Numbered from the stretch's first letter, positions 27,822-37,464 are shown. The stretch is DNA of 64,000 nucleotides from Sphingorhabdus sp. EL138 (GCF_900258045.1 NZ_OGVD01000004.1:868001-932000), one strand, 5' to 3'. Notes: generated by a model from the letters alone, not told the origin. A program made the numbers and translations.

Positions 27822-28628
27822 ATGAAAGATAAATCCGCTCCGCGCTCTGAAACCGCTGATTTCATGGTCTTCCTCGTAAAGTTGGCTTTGTTCGTCATAA
27901 TTTTGCGCAGCTTTATCGTCTCGCCTTTCAATATCCCTTCGGAATCCATGCAGCCGCGTCTGATGGTCGGGGATTACCTGCTCGTGGCGAAATGGCCCTA
28001 TGGCTACTCAAAATATAGCATGCCGTTTAGTGTTCCCGTCATTCCAGGCAGGATATTGGCCAATACACCTGAACCTGGTGATGTAGTCGTCTTCAAGGCA
28101 CCGCCCAGCGGCACTGATGATTATATCAAACGGGTTATAGCCTTGTCCGGTGATATTGTTCAGGTGACCAACGGTGTAGTTTCGATCAATGGTGCTGAGG
28201 TCCAGCGCAAGAAGATTGACGATTACACACATGCAGTGTCTGCCAACAGCCCCTGTTATGCCACATATTTTGAAACAACCAATGCTGATGGCGAACGAAT
28301 TTGTCGTTATCCTCAGTTTGAAGAAACACTACCCAACGGCAGAAAATACAAGGTACTCGACGTCAATGAAGCATCCGAAGGCGACAATACAGAGACCTTT
28401 GTTGTACCAGACGGACATATGTTCCTGATGGGTGACAATCGTGATCGCAGCGCCGATAGTCGTTTTCCTGCAGTAGAAGGACAAGCTATTGGTATGGTCC
28501 CACAGGAAAATCTGGTAGGACGTGCGCTGGTTTCTGTCTTCTCGACCGACGGGTCTGCTGAGTGGATCAAACCATGGACCTGGTTTAGCGCAGCGCGGTG
28601 GGGGCGTATTGGAGAGGGCTTTGAATAA
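27822..28628 (+). CDS. lepB: Signal peptidase I
   Basis: The 268-residue inner-membrane serine protease cleaves Sec and Tat signal peptides. One N-terminal membrane segment (about 14-34) precedes the catalytic region IPSESM with S42, and the general-base lysine is K103 in DDYIKRVIALSGD. GDNRDRSADSR and the end RWGRIG complete the family's boxes. AAGGGG precedes the ATG. It is first in the canonical lepB-rnc-era operon; its stop lies inside the rnc start region, so the two overlap. Confidence 0.96.
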   Translation: MKDKSAPRSETADFMVFLVKLALFVIILRSFIVSPFNIPSESMQPRLMVGDYLLVAKWPYGYSKYSMPFSVPVIPGRILANTPEPGDVVVFKAPPSGTDDYIKRVIALSGDIVQVTNGVVSINGAEVQRKKIDDYTHAVSANSPCYATYFETTNADGERICRYPQFEETLPNGRKYKVLDVNEASEGDNTETFVVPDGHMFLMGDNRDRSADSRFPAVEGQAIGMVPQENLVGRALVSVFSTDGSAEWIKPWTWFSAARWGRIGEGFE

Positions 28629-29289
28629 ACCGGAATTTCTGGATTGGCTGACCAAAGTAACCGGAAAAGAACCCGGTGACGAGACGCTTTATATCCGTGC
28701 GGTCACCCATGGCAGCTTTGGCGATGACGACTATCAGCGTCTTGAATTTCTGGGTGACCGTGTCTTGGGCCTGACCATAGCCGCCCAGCTTTACAAACAG
28801 TTCCCCAATGAACCGGAAGGTAAACTGTCTCAACGGCTCAATGGCCTGGTCTCGGGCAAAGTCTGTGGAGAGATTGCGCTAGACACAGGAGTTTCCACTC
28901 ATTTGCTGCTGGGTAAACAGGCACGAGATGATGGTGCCCGGCAGAGCGCCAAGGTATTGGGTGACGTCATGGAGTCTTTGATTGGTGCTGTTTATCTTGA
29001 TCATGGGATGGAAACAGCGAAAGACTTCATCCTCAAACATTGGGGCGGACGGATATCCGGCATGGAGAAGGACGTCCGGCATCCCAAATCCGCCCTGCAG
29101 GAATGGGCCGCGGCACATAATCGCAAGATGCCCGTTTATCAGCTGGTTGAGAAAGCTGGTCCGCATCATGATCTGCGTTTCACGGTGAAAGTCAGTATCA
29201 ATAAGGTTGGTGAAGTGGAAGCAACGGCTTCCTCGATTCAGACCGCGGAGACGACCGCCGCAAAACTGTTTCTGGAAAAATATACATGA
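28621..29289 (+). CDS. rnc: Ribonuclease III
   Basis: The 222-residue double-strand-specific endoribonuclease processes rRNA and mRNA. The signature RLEFLGDRVL has E42 and D46, and the second catalytic pair is in GDVMESLIGA. A C-terminal double-stranded RNA-binding domain (PKSALQEWAA to the end) follows. I chose the TTG at 28621, after GGAGAGG, overlapping the end of lepB by 8 bases; the longer frame is a shadow of lepB. The spacing from GGAGAGG to TTG is short, so translation may rely on coupling to lepB. Confidence 0.93.
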   Translation: MNKPEFLDWLTKVTGKEPGDETLYIRAVTHGSFGDDDYQRLEFLGDRVLGLTIAAQLYKQFPNEPEGKLSQRLNGLVSGKVCGEIALDTGVSTHLLLGKQARDDGARQSAKVLGDVMESLIGAVYLDHGMETAKDFILKHWGGRISGMEKDVRHPKSALQEWAAAHNRKMPVYQLVEKAGPHHDLRFTVKVSINKVGEVEATASSIQTAETTAAKLFLEKYT

Positions 29290-30179
29290 CTCAAAAATGT
29301 GGTGTAGTGGCGTTGATCGGCGCACCCAATGCGGGTAAATCGACGTTGATCAACGCTCTTGTTGGTCAGAAGGTGGCGATCACCAGTTCTAAACCGCAAA
29401 CTACGCGGACTCGGTTGCTTGGTATCGCGATCGAGGATGAGGCGCAGCTGCTCCTCGTCGATACACCTGGTATTTTTGAACCGCGCCGCCGACTTGACCG
29501 CGCGATGGTCTCTGCGGCCTGGGACGGTGCCGAAGATGCCGATATTGTCATTATGCTGGTGGACTCGCGTGCTGGTCTTGGCCCCAGAGTCACGTCGATT
29601 GTGGAACGCATCAAGCACCGTCCGGAAAAATTGATACTGGTAATGAACAAGGTCGACATTGCAGCGAAGGACAAATTGCTCGCCCATGTGACCAAGTTAA
29701 ATGATCTGTGCGGGTTTAATGAAACCTTTTTTGTCAGCGCCAAAACCGGCGATGGGCTTGATGAACTGAAATCCTACCTAGTTGATGCGATGCCGGAAGG
29801 TCCGTGGCATTTTCCGGAAGATCAGGTGTCGGACGTCAGTGAAAGGCTTTTGGCAGCCGAGATCACCAGGGAACAGGTTTTCCGCCAACTTCATGCGGAG
29901 TTGCCCTATGCGACGGCCATTGCGATGGAGCAATATAAGGAACGTCCAGATGGCTCGTTGGAAATTCACCAGCAAATCCTGGTAGAAAAACCAACCCAAC
30001 GCGCGATCATCCTGGGCAAAGGTGGCCACCAGATCAAGGATATCGGCGCGAAGGCGCGTGCAGAGCTGTCCGAAATATTGGGCAAGACTGTCCATCTCTA
30101 TCTTCACGTCAAAGTCAGTGCAAATTGGGATGAAGACAAGAGCCTTTATCAGGATATGGGATTGGATTGGGTCAAATAG
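29286..30179 (+). CDS. era: GTPase Era
   Basis: The 297-residue GTPase takes part in 30S subunit assembly. The G motifs are in order: GAPNAGKSTLIN (G1), QTTRTR (G2 region), DTPG (G3), NKVD (G4) and SAKTG (G5). The C-terminal KH domain holds GKGGHQIKDIGAKAR. Its ATG overlaps the rnc stop in ATGA. It is the third gene of lepB-rnc-era, and the family and gene order leave little doubt. It converges with the diguanylate cyclase gene 29 bases away. Confidence 0.97.
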   Translation: MTQKCGVVALIGAPNAGKSTLINALVGQKVAITSSKPQTTRTRLLGIAIEDEAQLLLVDTPGIFEPRRRLDRAMVSAAWDGAEDADIVIMLVDSRAGLGPRVTSIVERIKHRPEKLILVMNKVDIAAKDKLLAHVTKLNDLCGFNETFFVSAKTGDGLDELKSYLVDAMPEGPWHFPEDQVSDVSERLLAAEITREQVFRQLHAELPYATAIAMEQYKERPDGSLEIHQQILVEKPTQRAIILGKGGHQIKDIGAKARAELSEILGKTVHLYLHVKVSANWDEDKSLYQDMGLDWVK

Positions 30180-30208
30180 GCGCAGACGTTGAACAATCGC
30201 CGTGCGGT

Positions 30209-31396
30209 CTAGTAGCGTTCGATATATCTGATCTGGGTAAAGCTGTTGTCATTATGCGCCTCAACCACACAATTGCGTCCCCCAGCTTTGGCCTCGTATA
30301 AAGCTGAGTCAGCCCGGCGTAAGGCCATAGCAAAACTCTCGTCCTCAAGGATCAAGGCTATACCAAAACTGGCAGTTATCCGATCTTCCGGCGCAATCTC
30401 CGGGTGAACGATCATCCCGATCGATAACCTCAGATGTTGCGCCACAATCAGGCGATCTCCCGACGTTACTTTGTCGAGGATTACGATAAATTCTTCGCCG
30501 CCGATGCGCCCTACCTTGCCCAGATTGCCAGTGACTCTCTGTAGAACTGATGCTGCTCGTGTCAGTACATTGTCACCGGTTTCATGGCCAAAATTGTCGT
30601 TTACCTTCTTGAATTCGTCGAGATCGACAATCATTACCGCGCGGTCTGACATATCGTTTTTGCTGAGTTCTTTGCTGATAAACTGGTCCAGTCCACGCCG
30701 ATTCATAAGGCCGGTAAGTGGGTCGATCGTGGTTGCCAATTGATATTTGAGGATGATGTTATGGCCGACCACTATCAGCATAACGACACCGCATGCCAAT
30801 CCGCAAATGGCACTGGAGGCGTGCAATGCCATGGCATAGGCGGACCCTTGGTAGTTGGCGGCTGTGTGTGTTGCATCGAGGACGCCGTAGATCACATATG
30901 GCCGAAGGAAATAGATGAAACACAGTGCTGCGATCAGAAAGAACATGATATTGTCCAGCACGCCGCTGCGCTTCTTCCAGAATAGCGGTAACGCACAGGA
31001 TAATATCAACCCCGCGGTCAAGGATGAGAAAATTGACCGCAAGATAATATCTGGGTCAACGAAGCTGAACCAGAGCAATGGCATCATTCCAACGCCTGCG
31101 ATCCCGCCAATAGCGATCAACGGATACCGCGCTCTATAGTGAGCAAATATCGACAAGATCAGACCGATGCTGAAACACCAGAATATCAGCTTGGCAACCA
31201 TATCCGAAATAACAGGATCCAAAAATGATCGACTGATATCTACCAGAAATGCCCCAAGGCCGCAGAGATAGGCGGAGGCAAGCCATCCGGCCATATGCTG
31301 TTTGCGATCATATAGATAGATGACCGCAAACACCGTGGCAAACAATGCCAGAATCACAACCATCAAGCTGCGGAAGATAAGGTTCGCTTCAATCAT
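30209..31396 (-). CDS. Membrane-bound diguanylate cyclase
   Basis: The 395-residue protein makes c-di-GMP from two GTP. The N-terminal half has six or seven hydrophobic segments (about residues 8-28, 34-55, 65-84, 92-112, 118-137, 147-168 and 190-212), a membrane sensor of unknown input. The C-terminal GGDEF domain keeps the catalytic loop as GGEEF (299-303), preceded by DPLTGLMNRRGLD. The product-inhibition site RxxD, usually just upstream of that loop, reads GNLG here, so feedback inhibition is predicted to be absent. It is divergent from the tandem PilZ gene, with 248 bases between them. Confidence 0.92.
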   Translation of the reverse strand: MIEANLIFRSLMVVILALFATVFAVIYLYDRKQHMAGWLASAYLCGLGAFLVDISRSFLDPVISDMVAKLIFWCFSIGLILSIFAHYRARYPLIAIGGIAGVGMMPLLWFSFVDPDIILRSIFSSLTAGLILSCALPLFWKKRSGVLDNIMFFLIAALCFIYFLRPYVIYGVLDATHTAANYQGSAYAMALHASSAICGLACGVVMLIVVGHNIILKYQLATTIDPLTGLMNRRGLDQFISKELSKNDMSDRAVMIVDLDEFKKVNDNFGHETGDNVLTRAASVLQRVTGNLGKVGRIGGEEFIVILDKVTSGDRLIVAQHLRLSIGMIVHPEIAPEDRITASFGIALILEDESFAMALRRADSALYEAKAGGRNCVVEAHNDNSFTQIRYIERY

Positions 31397-31468
31397 CCGA
31401 TCATTAGACGGAAAAACAGGGTTCTGTTTAAGGGACGGCAGATACCAATCCTAAAGGTGGAGCACGTC

Positions 31469-31520
31469 CTTAAAGGCGTTTCGCAATCCATCGTACAATT
31501 AGGCGAAATCGCCCCTTAAG
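31469..31520. repeat. Long imperfect inverted repeat between dgc and PilZ genes
   Basis: Left arm CTTAA-A-GGCG-TTTCGC (31469-31484) pairs with GCGAAA-T-CGCC-CC-TTAAG (31503-31520) to give 15 base pairs with two small bulges and an 18-base loop. No T-run follows, so it is not a simple terminator. It lies in the divergent promoter region of the diguanylate cyclase and PilZ genes and may be an operator, an RNA hairpin or a REP-like element. Confidence 0.65.
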
Positions 31521-31644
31521 ATAGTAAACGGACGACCGTTATAAATACAGTGTTTCAGGACTTCGATCATAGCAACAATGGCGACGGCCCTCGCACAACA
31601 ATTGAGCCACTCTTTTTATCCACTTCAGAATAAGGTAAAATTAA

Positions 31645-32319
31645 ATGGTCGGTAATGTTCAAACGGCTGAGTTTGGAGCCTTTAATGGCAGCAACGGGGA
31701 AATCGACCAGGAACGTCGGAAAAAGGAACGTCAGCTCACTGTTTTTCGCCTGGCAAAAATCGTATCCGGCACGGCTGAAGGTTGGGGCTTCATAAAAAAT
31801 ATCTCGGGCAGCGGCGTCATGATCGAGATACATCCCAGCTTTGAAATGGGAGACACCGCAACAGTTGCTTTGACTGATGACGTGGCACTTACCGGGAGCA
31901 TACGCTGGCGCAAAGACGCATTGGTGGGCATGCAATTCCAAAATGAAATCAACGTGAATGAACTGCTCGCAAGCTTGCGGGTCCACAATAAGTACCAACT
32001 CTCTCGGTTACCGCGGGTGCACATGCGGCAAGCCATAGTTTTCAGGATCGGTTCAACTTTGGTCAAAGCCGAAATCTGCGATATTTCACCCGCCGGAATC
32101 CGGATTGATGCTGATTATCTGTGTGAAGTTGGCAATCAACTGACATTGGTTGTTCCACAATTGGGTGACATAACCGGTACCGTCAGGTGGCAAAAAGGAT
32201 CGGAAATCGGGATTAAATTCCATAAACGGGTTTCCGTTCCCCAGATTACCGATTGGTTGGCGAACTTTTATACCACGGAAACAAAACCTGAATCAGGGCG
32301 TGGGGTTGAACTGGGTTAA
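31645..32319 (+). CDS. Tandem PilZ domain protein (c-di-GMP effector candidate)
   Basis: The 224-residue protein has two PilZ-like domains. The first (about 30-108) has RRKKER and NISGSGV; the second (about 125-210) has RLPRVHMR and DISPAGI. These are the arginine-rich and D/N-x-S-x-x-G motifs that bind c-di-GMP. There is no output domain or signal peptide, so it probably works through a protein partner in the cytosol. A weak ribosome site (AAGG) precedes the ATG. Its divergent neighbour makes c-di-GMP, which suggests a local sensor-effector pair. Confidence 0.88.
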   Translation: MVGNVQTAEFGAFNGSNGEIDQERRKKERQLTVFRLAKIVSGTAEGWGFIKNISGSGVMIEIHPSFEMGDTATVALTDDVALTGSIRWRKDALVGMQFQNEINVNELLASLRVHNKYQLSRLPRVHMRQAIVFRIGSTLVKAEICDISPAGIRIDADYLCEVGNQLTLVVPQLGDITGTVRWQKGSEIGIKFHKRVSVPQITDWLANFYTTETKPESGRGVELG

Positions 32320-32401
32320 GCGACTTTGGGCTTTCTCAAGGATGTTTGCTTTATCTTGAAAGCGGAAATTGAACGCTAAGTTTAGACTGTCGACATTCCG
32401 C

Positions 32402-33001
32402 TCATCGCGATTGTTTAACTGCAATAACGTAGACATGCGTTTCAGGATATTGATCAAGTTCCATGTGCATCAGCGACAAGCCGTTGTCCAAGAGGATCCT
32501 GATGTTTTCAGTTATCCCGATCGTGCTGTAATAAAAGGTGTCGTTACACCATTCACTTTCGCCACCGCCTGACCCATCGCCAAAAGTATATATCAACACC
32601 CCATCCTCGTTCAAAAGCTGGCATAGCTTTGTAAGAACTGGCTTTTGCATGTCGAGAGGTAGATGAAAAATACTGTCCCAAGCAATGATGAAGTCGAACT
32701 TTTTTGATGTTTCCCACGAACTGATGTCTTGATGAATAAAATCTTCTTCAGGATGATTTTGCGAAGCCAGTCGTATCATTTCTTTGGATACGTCCAGACC
32801 GGTAACCTTGTATCCATTTGATTGCAAAATACGGATAAACCGCCCGCCAGCTCCGCATCCTACATCGAGAGCTGAACCGCCATCTGGCGCAAAACCAATC
32901 GCCCTTTTGAACTGTTCCACTCCGTAGCGGGAACTATTGTGACGATCATTCCACCACTGTGCAATTTTGTCATACTTCTCGCCAAGAACCGAGGGTTCCA
33001 T
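32402..33001 (-). CDS. Class I SAM-dependent methyltransferase
   Basis: The 199-residue protein has the SAM-binding motif I ALDVGCGAGGRFIRIL (about 40-55), the acidic loop of motif II (KVTGLDVSKEMI) and motif IV FDFIIAWDSIFHL. The substrate cannot be told; the size and layout fit small-molecule methyltransferases. Its ATG lies 42 bases downstream of the topA stop, so it may be co-transcribed with topA. No function can be assigned from the neighbours. Confidence 0.85.
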   Translation of the reverse strand: MEPSVLGEKYDKIAQWWNDRHNSSRYGVEQFKRAIGFAPDGGSALDVGCGAGGRFIRILQSNGYKVTGLDVSKEMIRLASQNHPEEDFIHQDISSWETSKKFDFIIAWDSIFHLPLDMQKPVLTKLCQLLNEDGVLIYTFGDGSGGGESEWCNDTFYYSTIGITENIRILLDNGLSLMHMELDQYPETHVYVIAVKQSR

Positions 33002-33043
33002 AATCTTGCATCCTCAACCATGTTGTGCATGCAGAGAACGCCG

Positions 33044-35617
33044 CTATTCCGTTTTTGCCTTCGCTGCCGCCTTCTTAGCCGCTGGTTTCTTCTTCGCTGC
33101 GGGTTTTTTCTTCGCCGCAGCCTTCTTCTTAGGTGCCGCCTTCTTCCTGCGCTTTTTAGCTGGGCCTTTCGCCGCGCGATCATCAATCAACTGCGCCGCT
33201 TCTTCCAGTGTCAGCTGATCCTTGTCCACCGTCTTGGGCAGCGACGCGTTGGTTGTGCCATCGGTGACATAGGGACCGTAGCGGCCATCCATCAGCTTGA
33301 TTTCTTCTTCGGTGCGCGGATGTTTGCCCATGATCTTTAACGGCTCAGCGCCTCTACGGCCGCCTTTACCGTTTTTCGCTGCATCTGCGAGCTTCGCAAC
33401 CGCCGCGTTCATTCCGATTTCAAACACCTCCATAGTATTTTCAAGCCGTGCGGACTTGCCGTCGTGGCTTAAATAGGGACCATAGCGGCCTATCTGCGCG
33501 TTGACTTCCTTGCCCGTCTCCGGGTGCATGCCGACTTCGCGTGGCAGGGAAAGCAGTTTTAATGCCCATTCCAGGCCAAAATCTTCCGCCGGCACATCTT
33601 TGGGGATGGAAGACCTTTTTGCTTCCTTACCCTCGCCGCGCTGAACATAGGGGCCAAAGCGGCCGACCATTTTGGTGATTTTTTCATCCGTATCGGGATC
33701 GATGCCCAAGTCCTGCGGGCCTTCATCCTCGTCAGCATTGGCTCCGCCGCCTTGGGCAAAACGGCGCGTATATTTGCAATCAGGATAGTTGGAACAGGCG
33801 ACAAACGCCCCAAAGCGGCCACCGCGTAGGGCCAGCTTGCCCTCGTTACAGCGAGGACATAGGCGAGGATCGCTGCCGTCTTCTTTTTCCGGGAACAGAT
33901 AAGGCTCCAGAAATTTGTCGAGTTCCGCCGTAACTTCGGACGGCAGTTTCTCCATGACTTCGGCTGTCTTGGGTTTGAAATCATACCAGAAGGCTTCGAG
34001 AATCTTCTGCCATTCTGCTCGGCCACCGCTGACTTCGTCCAGCTCATCCTCAAGTTCTGCCGTGTATTCATAAGCGACATAGCGTTGGAAAAATCTTTCT
34101 AGAAAACCTGTTAAGAGACGTCCGCTTTCCTCTGCAAAGAAACGATTTCCTTCGGTTCGGATATAGGCGCGATCTTTGAGCGTTTTGATGATCGAGGCAT
34201 AGGTAGAAGGACGGCCAATGCCGAGTTCTTCCATCTTCTTGACCAGGCTTGCTTCGCTGTAACGCGGAGGAGGCTGGGTGAAATGCTGATTGGCTTCGAC
34301 AGATTTTTTCGCCGGGCTGTCACCTTTGGACATAGCTGGCAACAAGCCGCCATTTTCATCTTTGCTGTCGTCGCGGCCTTCTTCGTAAAGTGCCATAAAG
34401 CCGGGAAATTTCACAACCTGCCCGGTTGCGCGCAGACCGGTCTGACCGGTACCGTCGAGCATATCGATCGTTGTGCGTTCCAGGCGCGCGGCGGCCATCT
34501 GGCTGGCCATAGCGCGTTTCAGGATCAGGCTGTAAAGCTTCGCATGATCACCGCTGCCCACACTGTCGCGGGTAAAGCTGGTTGGACGGATGGCTTCATG
34601 GGCCTCCTGAGCATTCTTGGCTTTGGACTTGTAGACACGAGGCTTGTCCGGGACATAGCTGGCGTCATAACGATCGGAAATCGCCTTACGCGCGGCAGAG
34701 ATGGCGCTGTCATCCATCTGTACGCCATCCGTACGCATATAGGTAATCGCGCCATCTTCATAAAGCTGCTGAGCAATCCGCATGGTGTGGCTTGCCGAAT
34801 AGCCGAGTTTACGCGCCGCTTCCTGTTGTAAGGTTGAGGTTGTAAACGGCGGCGGCGGATTGCGGGTAAGTGGCTTGGTTTCAACTGTTTCAATCGTGAA
34901 CAGGCCGTTTTCAACCGCTGTTTTGGCAACAGTTGCTTCGGCCTCGTTGGACAGATCCATCTTGCCAAGCTTTTTACCCTGATGGATGGTCAGACGGGCT
35001 TCAAATGCCTGACCGCCCTGCTCCATCTGTGATGTGACCGACCAATACTCTTGTGGATTAAAGACTTCGATTTCGCGCTCACGCTCGACGATCAGGCGCA
35101 AAGCTACGGATTGGACCCGGCCAGCGGATTTGGCGCCGGGTAGTTTGCGCCACAGTACGGGTGACAGCGTGAAACCGACAAGATAATCCAATGCACGGCG
35201 GGCGCGATAAGCGTCAATCAGGTCATCATCCAACGTTCGTGGATGGGCCATGGCATCCGTAACCGCCGATTTTGTAATTGCGTTAAAAGTGACCCGATCG
35301 ACTTTTTCAGGCAGCGCCTTTTTCTTCTTCAAAACCTCAAGCACGTGCCAGCTAATCGCTTCCCCTTCCCGATCAGGGTCGGTCGCGAGAACGAGGCGGG
35401 TCGCCTTTTTGGATTCGTCGGTAATCGCTTTCAGCTGCTTGGTCTTGTCCGAATAAGGCTGCCAGACCATGGAAAAACCATCGTCCGGGTCAACCGAGCC
35501 GTCTTTGGGCGGCAAGTCGCGGATATGGCCGTAAGAAGCCAGTACCTTGAAATCCGAACCCAGATATTTTTCGATTGTTTTCGCTTTGGCGGGTGACTCA
35601 ACGATTACTAATTGCAT
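33044..35617 (-). CDS. topA: DNA topoisomerase I
   Basis: The 857-residue type IA topoisomerase relaxes negative supercoils. The order is the Toprim domain (VESPAKAKTIEKYLG at the start, DPDREGEAISWH near residue 76), the core with catalytic Y293 in ITYMRTDG, one C4 zinc-type finger (CPRCNEGKLALRGGRFGAFVACSNYPDC), then several GRFGPYV/GRYGPYL repeats of the C-terminal type, and a Lys/Ala-rich tail. That tail is low-complexity DNA-binding sequence, common in alphaproteobacteria. It is in line with dprA upstream (111 bases). Confidence 0.96.
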   Translation of the reverse strand: MQLVIVESPAKAKTIEKYLGSDFKVLASYGHIRDLPPKDGSVDPDDGFSMVWQPYSDKTKQLKAITDESKKATRLVLATDPDREGEAISWHVLEVLKKKKALPEKVDRVTFNAITKSAVTDAMAHPRTLDDDLIDAYRARRALDYLVGFTLSPVLWRKLPGAKSAGRVQSVALRLIVEREREIEVFNPQEYWSVTSQMEQGGQAFEARLTIHQGKKLGKMDLSNEAEATVAKTAVENGLFTIETVETKPLTRNPPPPFTTSTLQQEAARKLGYSASHTMRIAQQLYEDGAITYMRTDGVQMDDSAISAARKAISDRYDASYVPDKPRVYKSKAKNAQEAHEAIRPTSFTRDSVGSGDHAKLYSLILKRAMASQMAAARLERTTIDMLDGTGQTGLRATGQVVKFPGFMALYEEGRDDSKDENGGLLPAMSKGDSPAKKSVEANQHFTQPPPRYSEASLVKKMEELGIGRPSTYASIIKTLKDRAYIRTEGNRFFAEESGRLLTGFLERFFQRYVAYEYTAELEDELDEVSGGRAEWQKILEAFWYDFKPKTAEVMEKLPSEVTAELDKFLEPYLFPEKEDGSDPRLCPRCNEGKLALRGGRFGAFVACSNYPDCKYTRRFAQGGGANADEDEGPQDLGIDPDTDEKITKMVGRFGPYVQRGEGKEAKRSSIPKDVPAEDFGLEWALKLLSLPREVGMHPETGKEVNAQIGRYGPYLSHDGKSARLENTMEVFEIGMNAAVAKLADAAKNGKGGRRGAEPLKIMGKHPRTEEEIKLMDGRYGPYVTDGTTNASLPKTVDKDQLTLEEAAQLIDDRAAKGPAKKRRKKAAPKKKAAAKKKPAAKKKPAAKKAAAKAKTE

Positions 35618-35728
35618 ATTTTCCGATTTTCATTTGTCTCACGTATACGCGCGAGGCTGTTGCACAGGTTGGACGTTCGTCAAGCCCTTGATCGACGAAA
35701 ATGCCATTTAGCCGAATTTTGAAGGATT

Positions 35729-36841
35729 TCAACTAGGCAAACTTACGCGGGCACCAGCATGGCGGGTCAATCGACCTGCCAGCTCAAGCTCCAGCAAAAT
35801 CATCTGTACCGACGAAGCGGATAGGCCGGATTGCCGGACCAGCTCATCCACTGATACCGGCGTCATGCTCAGCAAATCGGCTAGAGCCTGCCGTGCTGCG
35901 TCATCAATGTCTTCAGGCGGTGTTTCCCTTAACTTCGTTCCATCACCTGTATTGTCAAACAGGTCATAGGGCATGTTTGCGCCCGCTGCCTGGTCATCAA
36001 AATGGCTGATGAGCTCCAGAACATCTTCCGCCGACTGAATCAGGATGGCACCCTCCCGGATCAGGCCGTTGCAACCCCGAGAGCGTGGATCAAGCGGTGA
36101 TCCGGGAACTGCCATGACATGGCGTCCCGCCTCGGATGCCAGACGCGCTGTAATCAAGGAACCGGACTTGGGCGCGGCTTCAACAACCACTGTGCCTCTT
36201 GTCAATCCGGCGATGATACGGTTGCGATAGGGAAAATGCCTTGCCTTGGGCTCGGTGCCGGGCGGTTGTTCTGCAATCAGCAGGCCATCTCGCGCGATCT
36301 GTTGTTGCAGCCCTTCGTTCTCGGGCGGATAATGAACATCTATTCCGCCAGCGATGACCGCAACAGCCGATTTGGCAAGCGACCCCTGGTGTGCCGCGGT
36401 GTCTATTCCCCTCGCCAGACCGGAAACCACCGTTATGCCTTCCGACATAAGTGCGTTCGCAAGATCTCTGGCAAAGCGGCATGCGGCGGCAGAGGCATTG
36501 CGGGCGCCGACGATTGCAACGGCGGGATGGCTGAGCAGGGAGAGATTACCACGGTAAATCAGCGCGGGTGGCGCGTTGCTCAGTTCCGCAAGCAGAAAGG
36601 GATAGTCGGGGTCGCCCAGAAAAATATAGCGCGCTCCGAGTTTTTGGACCCTGTCCATCTCCCGTTTGACAGCGCCCCGTTCGGCAAGGCGCGGTGCCCT
36701 GCCCCCGCCTCGTGCTGCCAGTTCGGGAATCATGTCCAGCGCCTTCGCGGCGGAGCCATAGCGGTGGATCAACTGAACATAGCTGACCGGGCCGATATTG
36801 GCGGATCGAATCAGCCGCAGCCGATCAAAATCGTCATTCAT
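35729..36841 (-). CDS. dprA: DNA-processing protein DprA
   Basis: The 370-residue protein loads RecA on incoming single-stranded DNA in transformation. The Rossmann-like core contains VAIVGARNASAAACRFARDLA, VVSGLARGIDTAAHQGSL and FPYRNRIIAGL. An N-terminal SAM/HhH-like segment (about 1-60) and a C-terminal winged-helix segment (PVSVDELVRQSGLSASSVQMILLELELAG) complete the family layout. ATG at 36841. It lies 29 bases after the plsY stop on the same strand. No other competence gene is in the window, so its role here is open. Confidence 0.95.
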   Translation of the reverse strand: MNDDFDRLRLIRSANIGPVSYVQLIHRYGSAAKALDMIPELAARGGGRAPRLAERGAVKREMDRVQKLGARYIFLGDPDYPFLLAELSNAPPALIYRGNLSLLSHPAVAIVGARNASAAACRFARDLANALMSEGITVVSGLARGIDTAAHQGSLAKSAVAVIAGGIDVHYPPENEGLQQQIARDGLLIAEQPPGTEPKARHFPYRNRIIAGLTRGTVVVEAAPKSGSLITARLASEAGRHVMAVPGSPLDPRSRGCNGLIREGAILIQSAEDVLELISHFDDQAAGANMPYDLFDNTGDGTKLRETPPEDIDDAARQALADLLSMTPVSVDELVRQSGLSASSVQMILLELELAGRLTRHAGARVSLPS

Positions 36842-36870
36842 CTTACATACCGTGTAACGGTTAGGGGAAG

Positions 36871-37464
36871 TCAGGAGGCTCCGACTTTGGGTTCTTCGCC
36901 TGCCAATAGTCGCTCGACATTAGCGCGATGCTTCCAGATTACAAGTAATGCGAAACCTATAAACATCGGGGTCCATGAATAATGGGCGGTTATTACAGCG
37001 GCTATAGGGACTGAGACGGACGCCAGCATGCCACTGACCGAAGAATAGCGCAGAATTACTAGGGCTGCGATCCATGTAACGGCAAAGACTATACCCAATA
37101 TAGGGTCTAATGCGGCAACAATGCCCAGCAAGGTAGCCACGCCTTTGCCACCTTTGAATTTCAGCCAGACAGGGTAGAGGTGCCCCAAAAATGCACCCAT
37201 TCCGGCCAATACGCCCAATCCGTCCGAAAAACTCGCTGCAACAAGCACTGCCGCGGCCCCTTTGCCAACATCCAGCAACAGCGTCAGCGCCGCAATCGCC
37301 TTGTTACCAGTCCGTAAAACATTGGTCGCACCAATATTCCCTGACCCAATCGTCCGAAGATCTCCGCTGCCCGTTAACTGTGTTAACAGCAGGCCAAAGG
37401 GTATCGATCCCAGCATATAACCGAAGAAAACAGCCAAAATTGGTTCAATCCACATGGATTGCAT
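36871..37464 (-). CDS. plsY: Glycerol-3-phosphate acyltransferase PlsY
   Basis: The 197-residue inner-membrane enzyme acylates glycerol-3-phosphate from acyl-phosphate in phospholipid synthesis. The motifs are GSIPFGLLLTQL (loop 1), GSGNIGATNVLRTGNK, FLGHLYPVWLKFKGGKGVAT and the membrane helices between. I chose ATG 37464, preceded by AAAGGGGA, as the long frame upstream has no signal. It precedes dprA. Confidence 0.93.
   Translation of the reverse strand: MQSMWIEPILAVFFGYMLGSIPFGLLLTQLTGSGDLRTIGSGNIGATNVLRTGNKAIAALTLLLDVGKGAAAVLVAASFSDGLGVLAGMGAFLGHLYPVWLKFKGGKGVATLLGIVAALDPILGIVFAVTWIAALVILRYSSVSGMLASVSVPIAAVITAHYSWTPMFIGFALLVIWKHRANVERLLAGEEPKVGAS

Noticed and set aside
33044-33200. Repeated KKKPAAKKKPAAKK-coding DNA at the topA 3' end
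   Set aside because: Low-complexity basic tails are normal for alphaproteobacterial topoisomerase I; not a separate repeat element.
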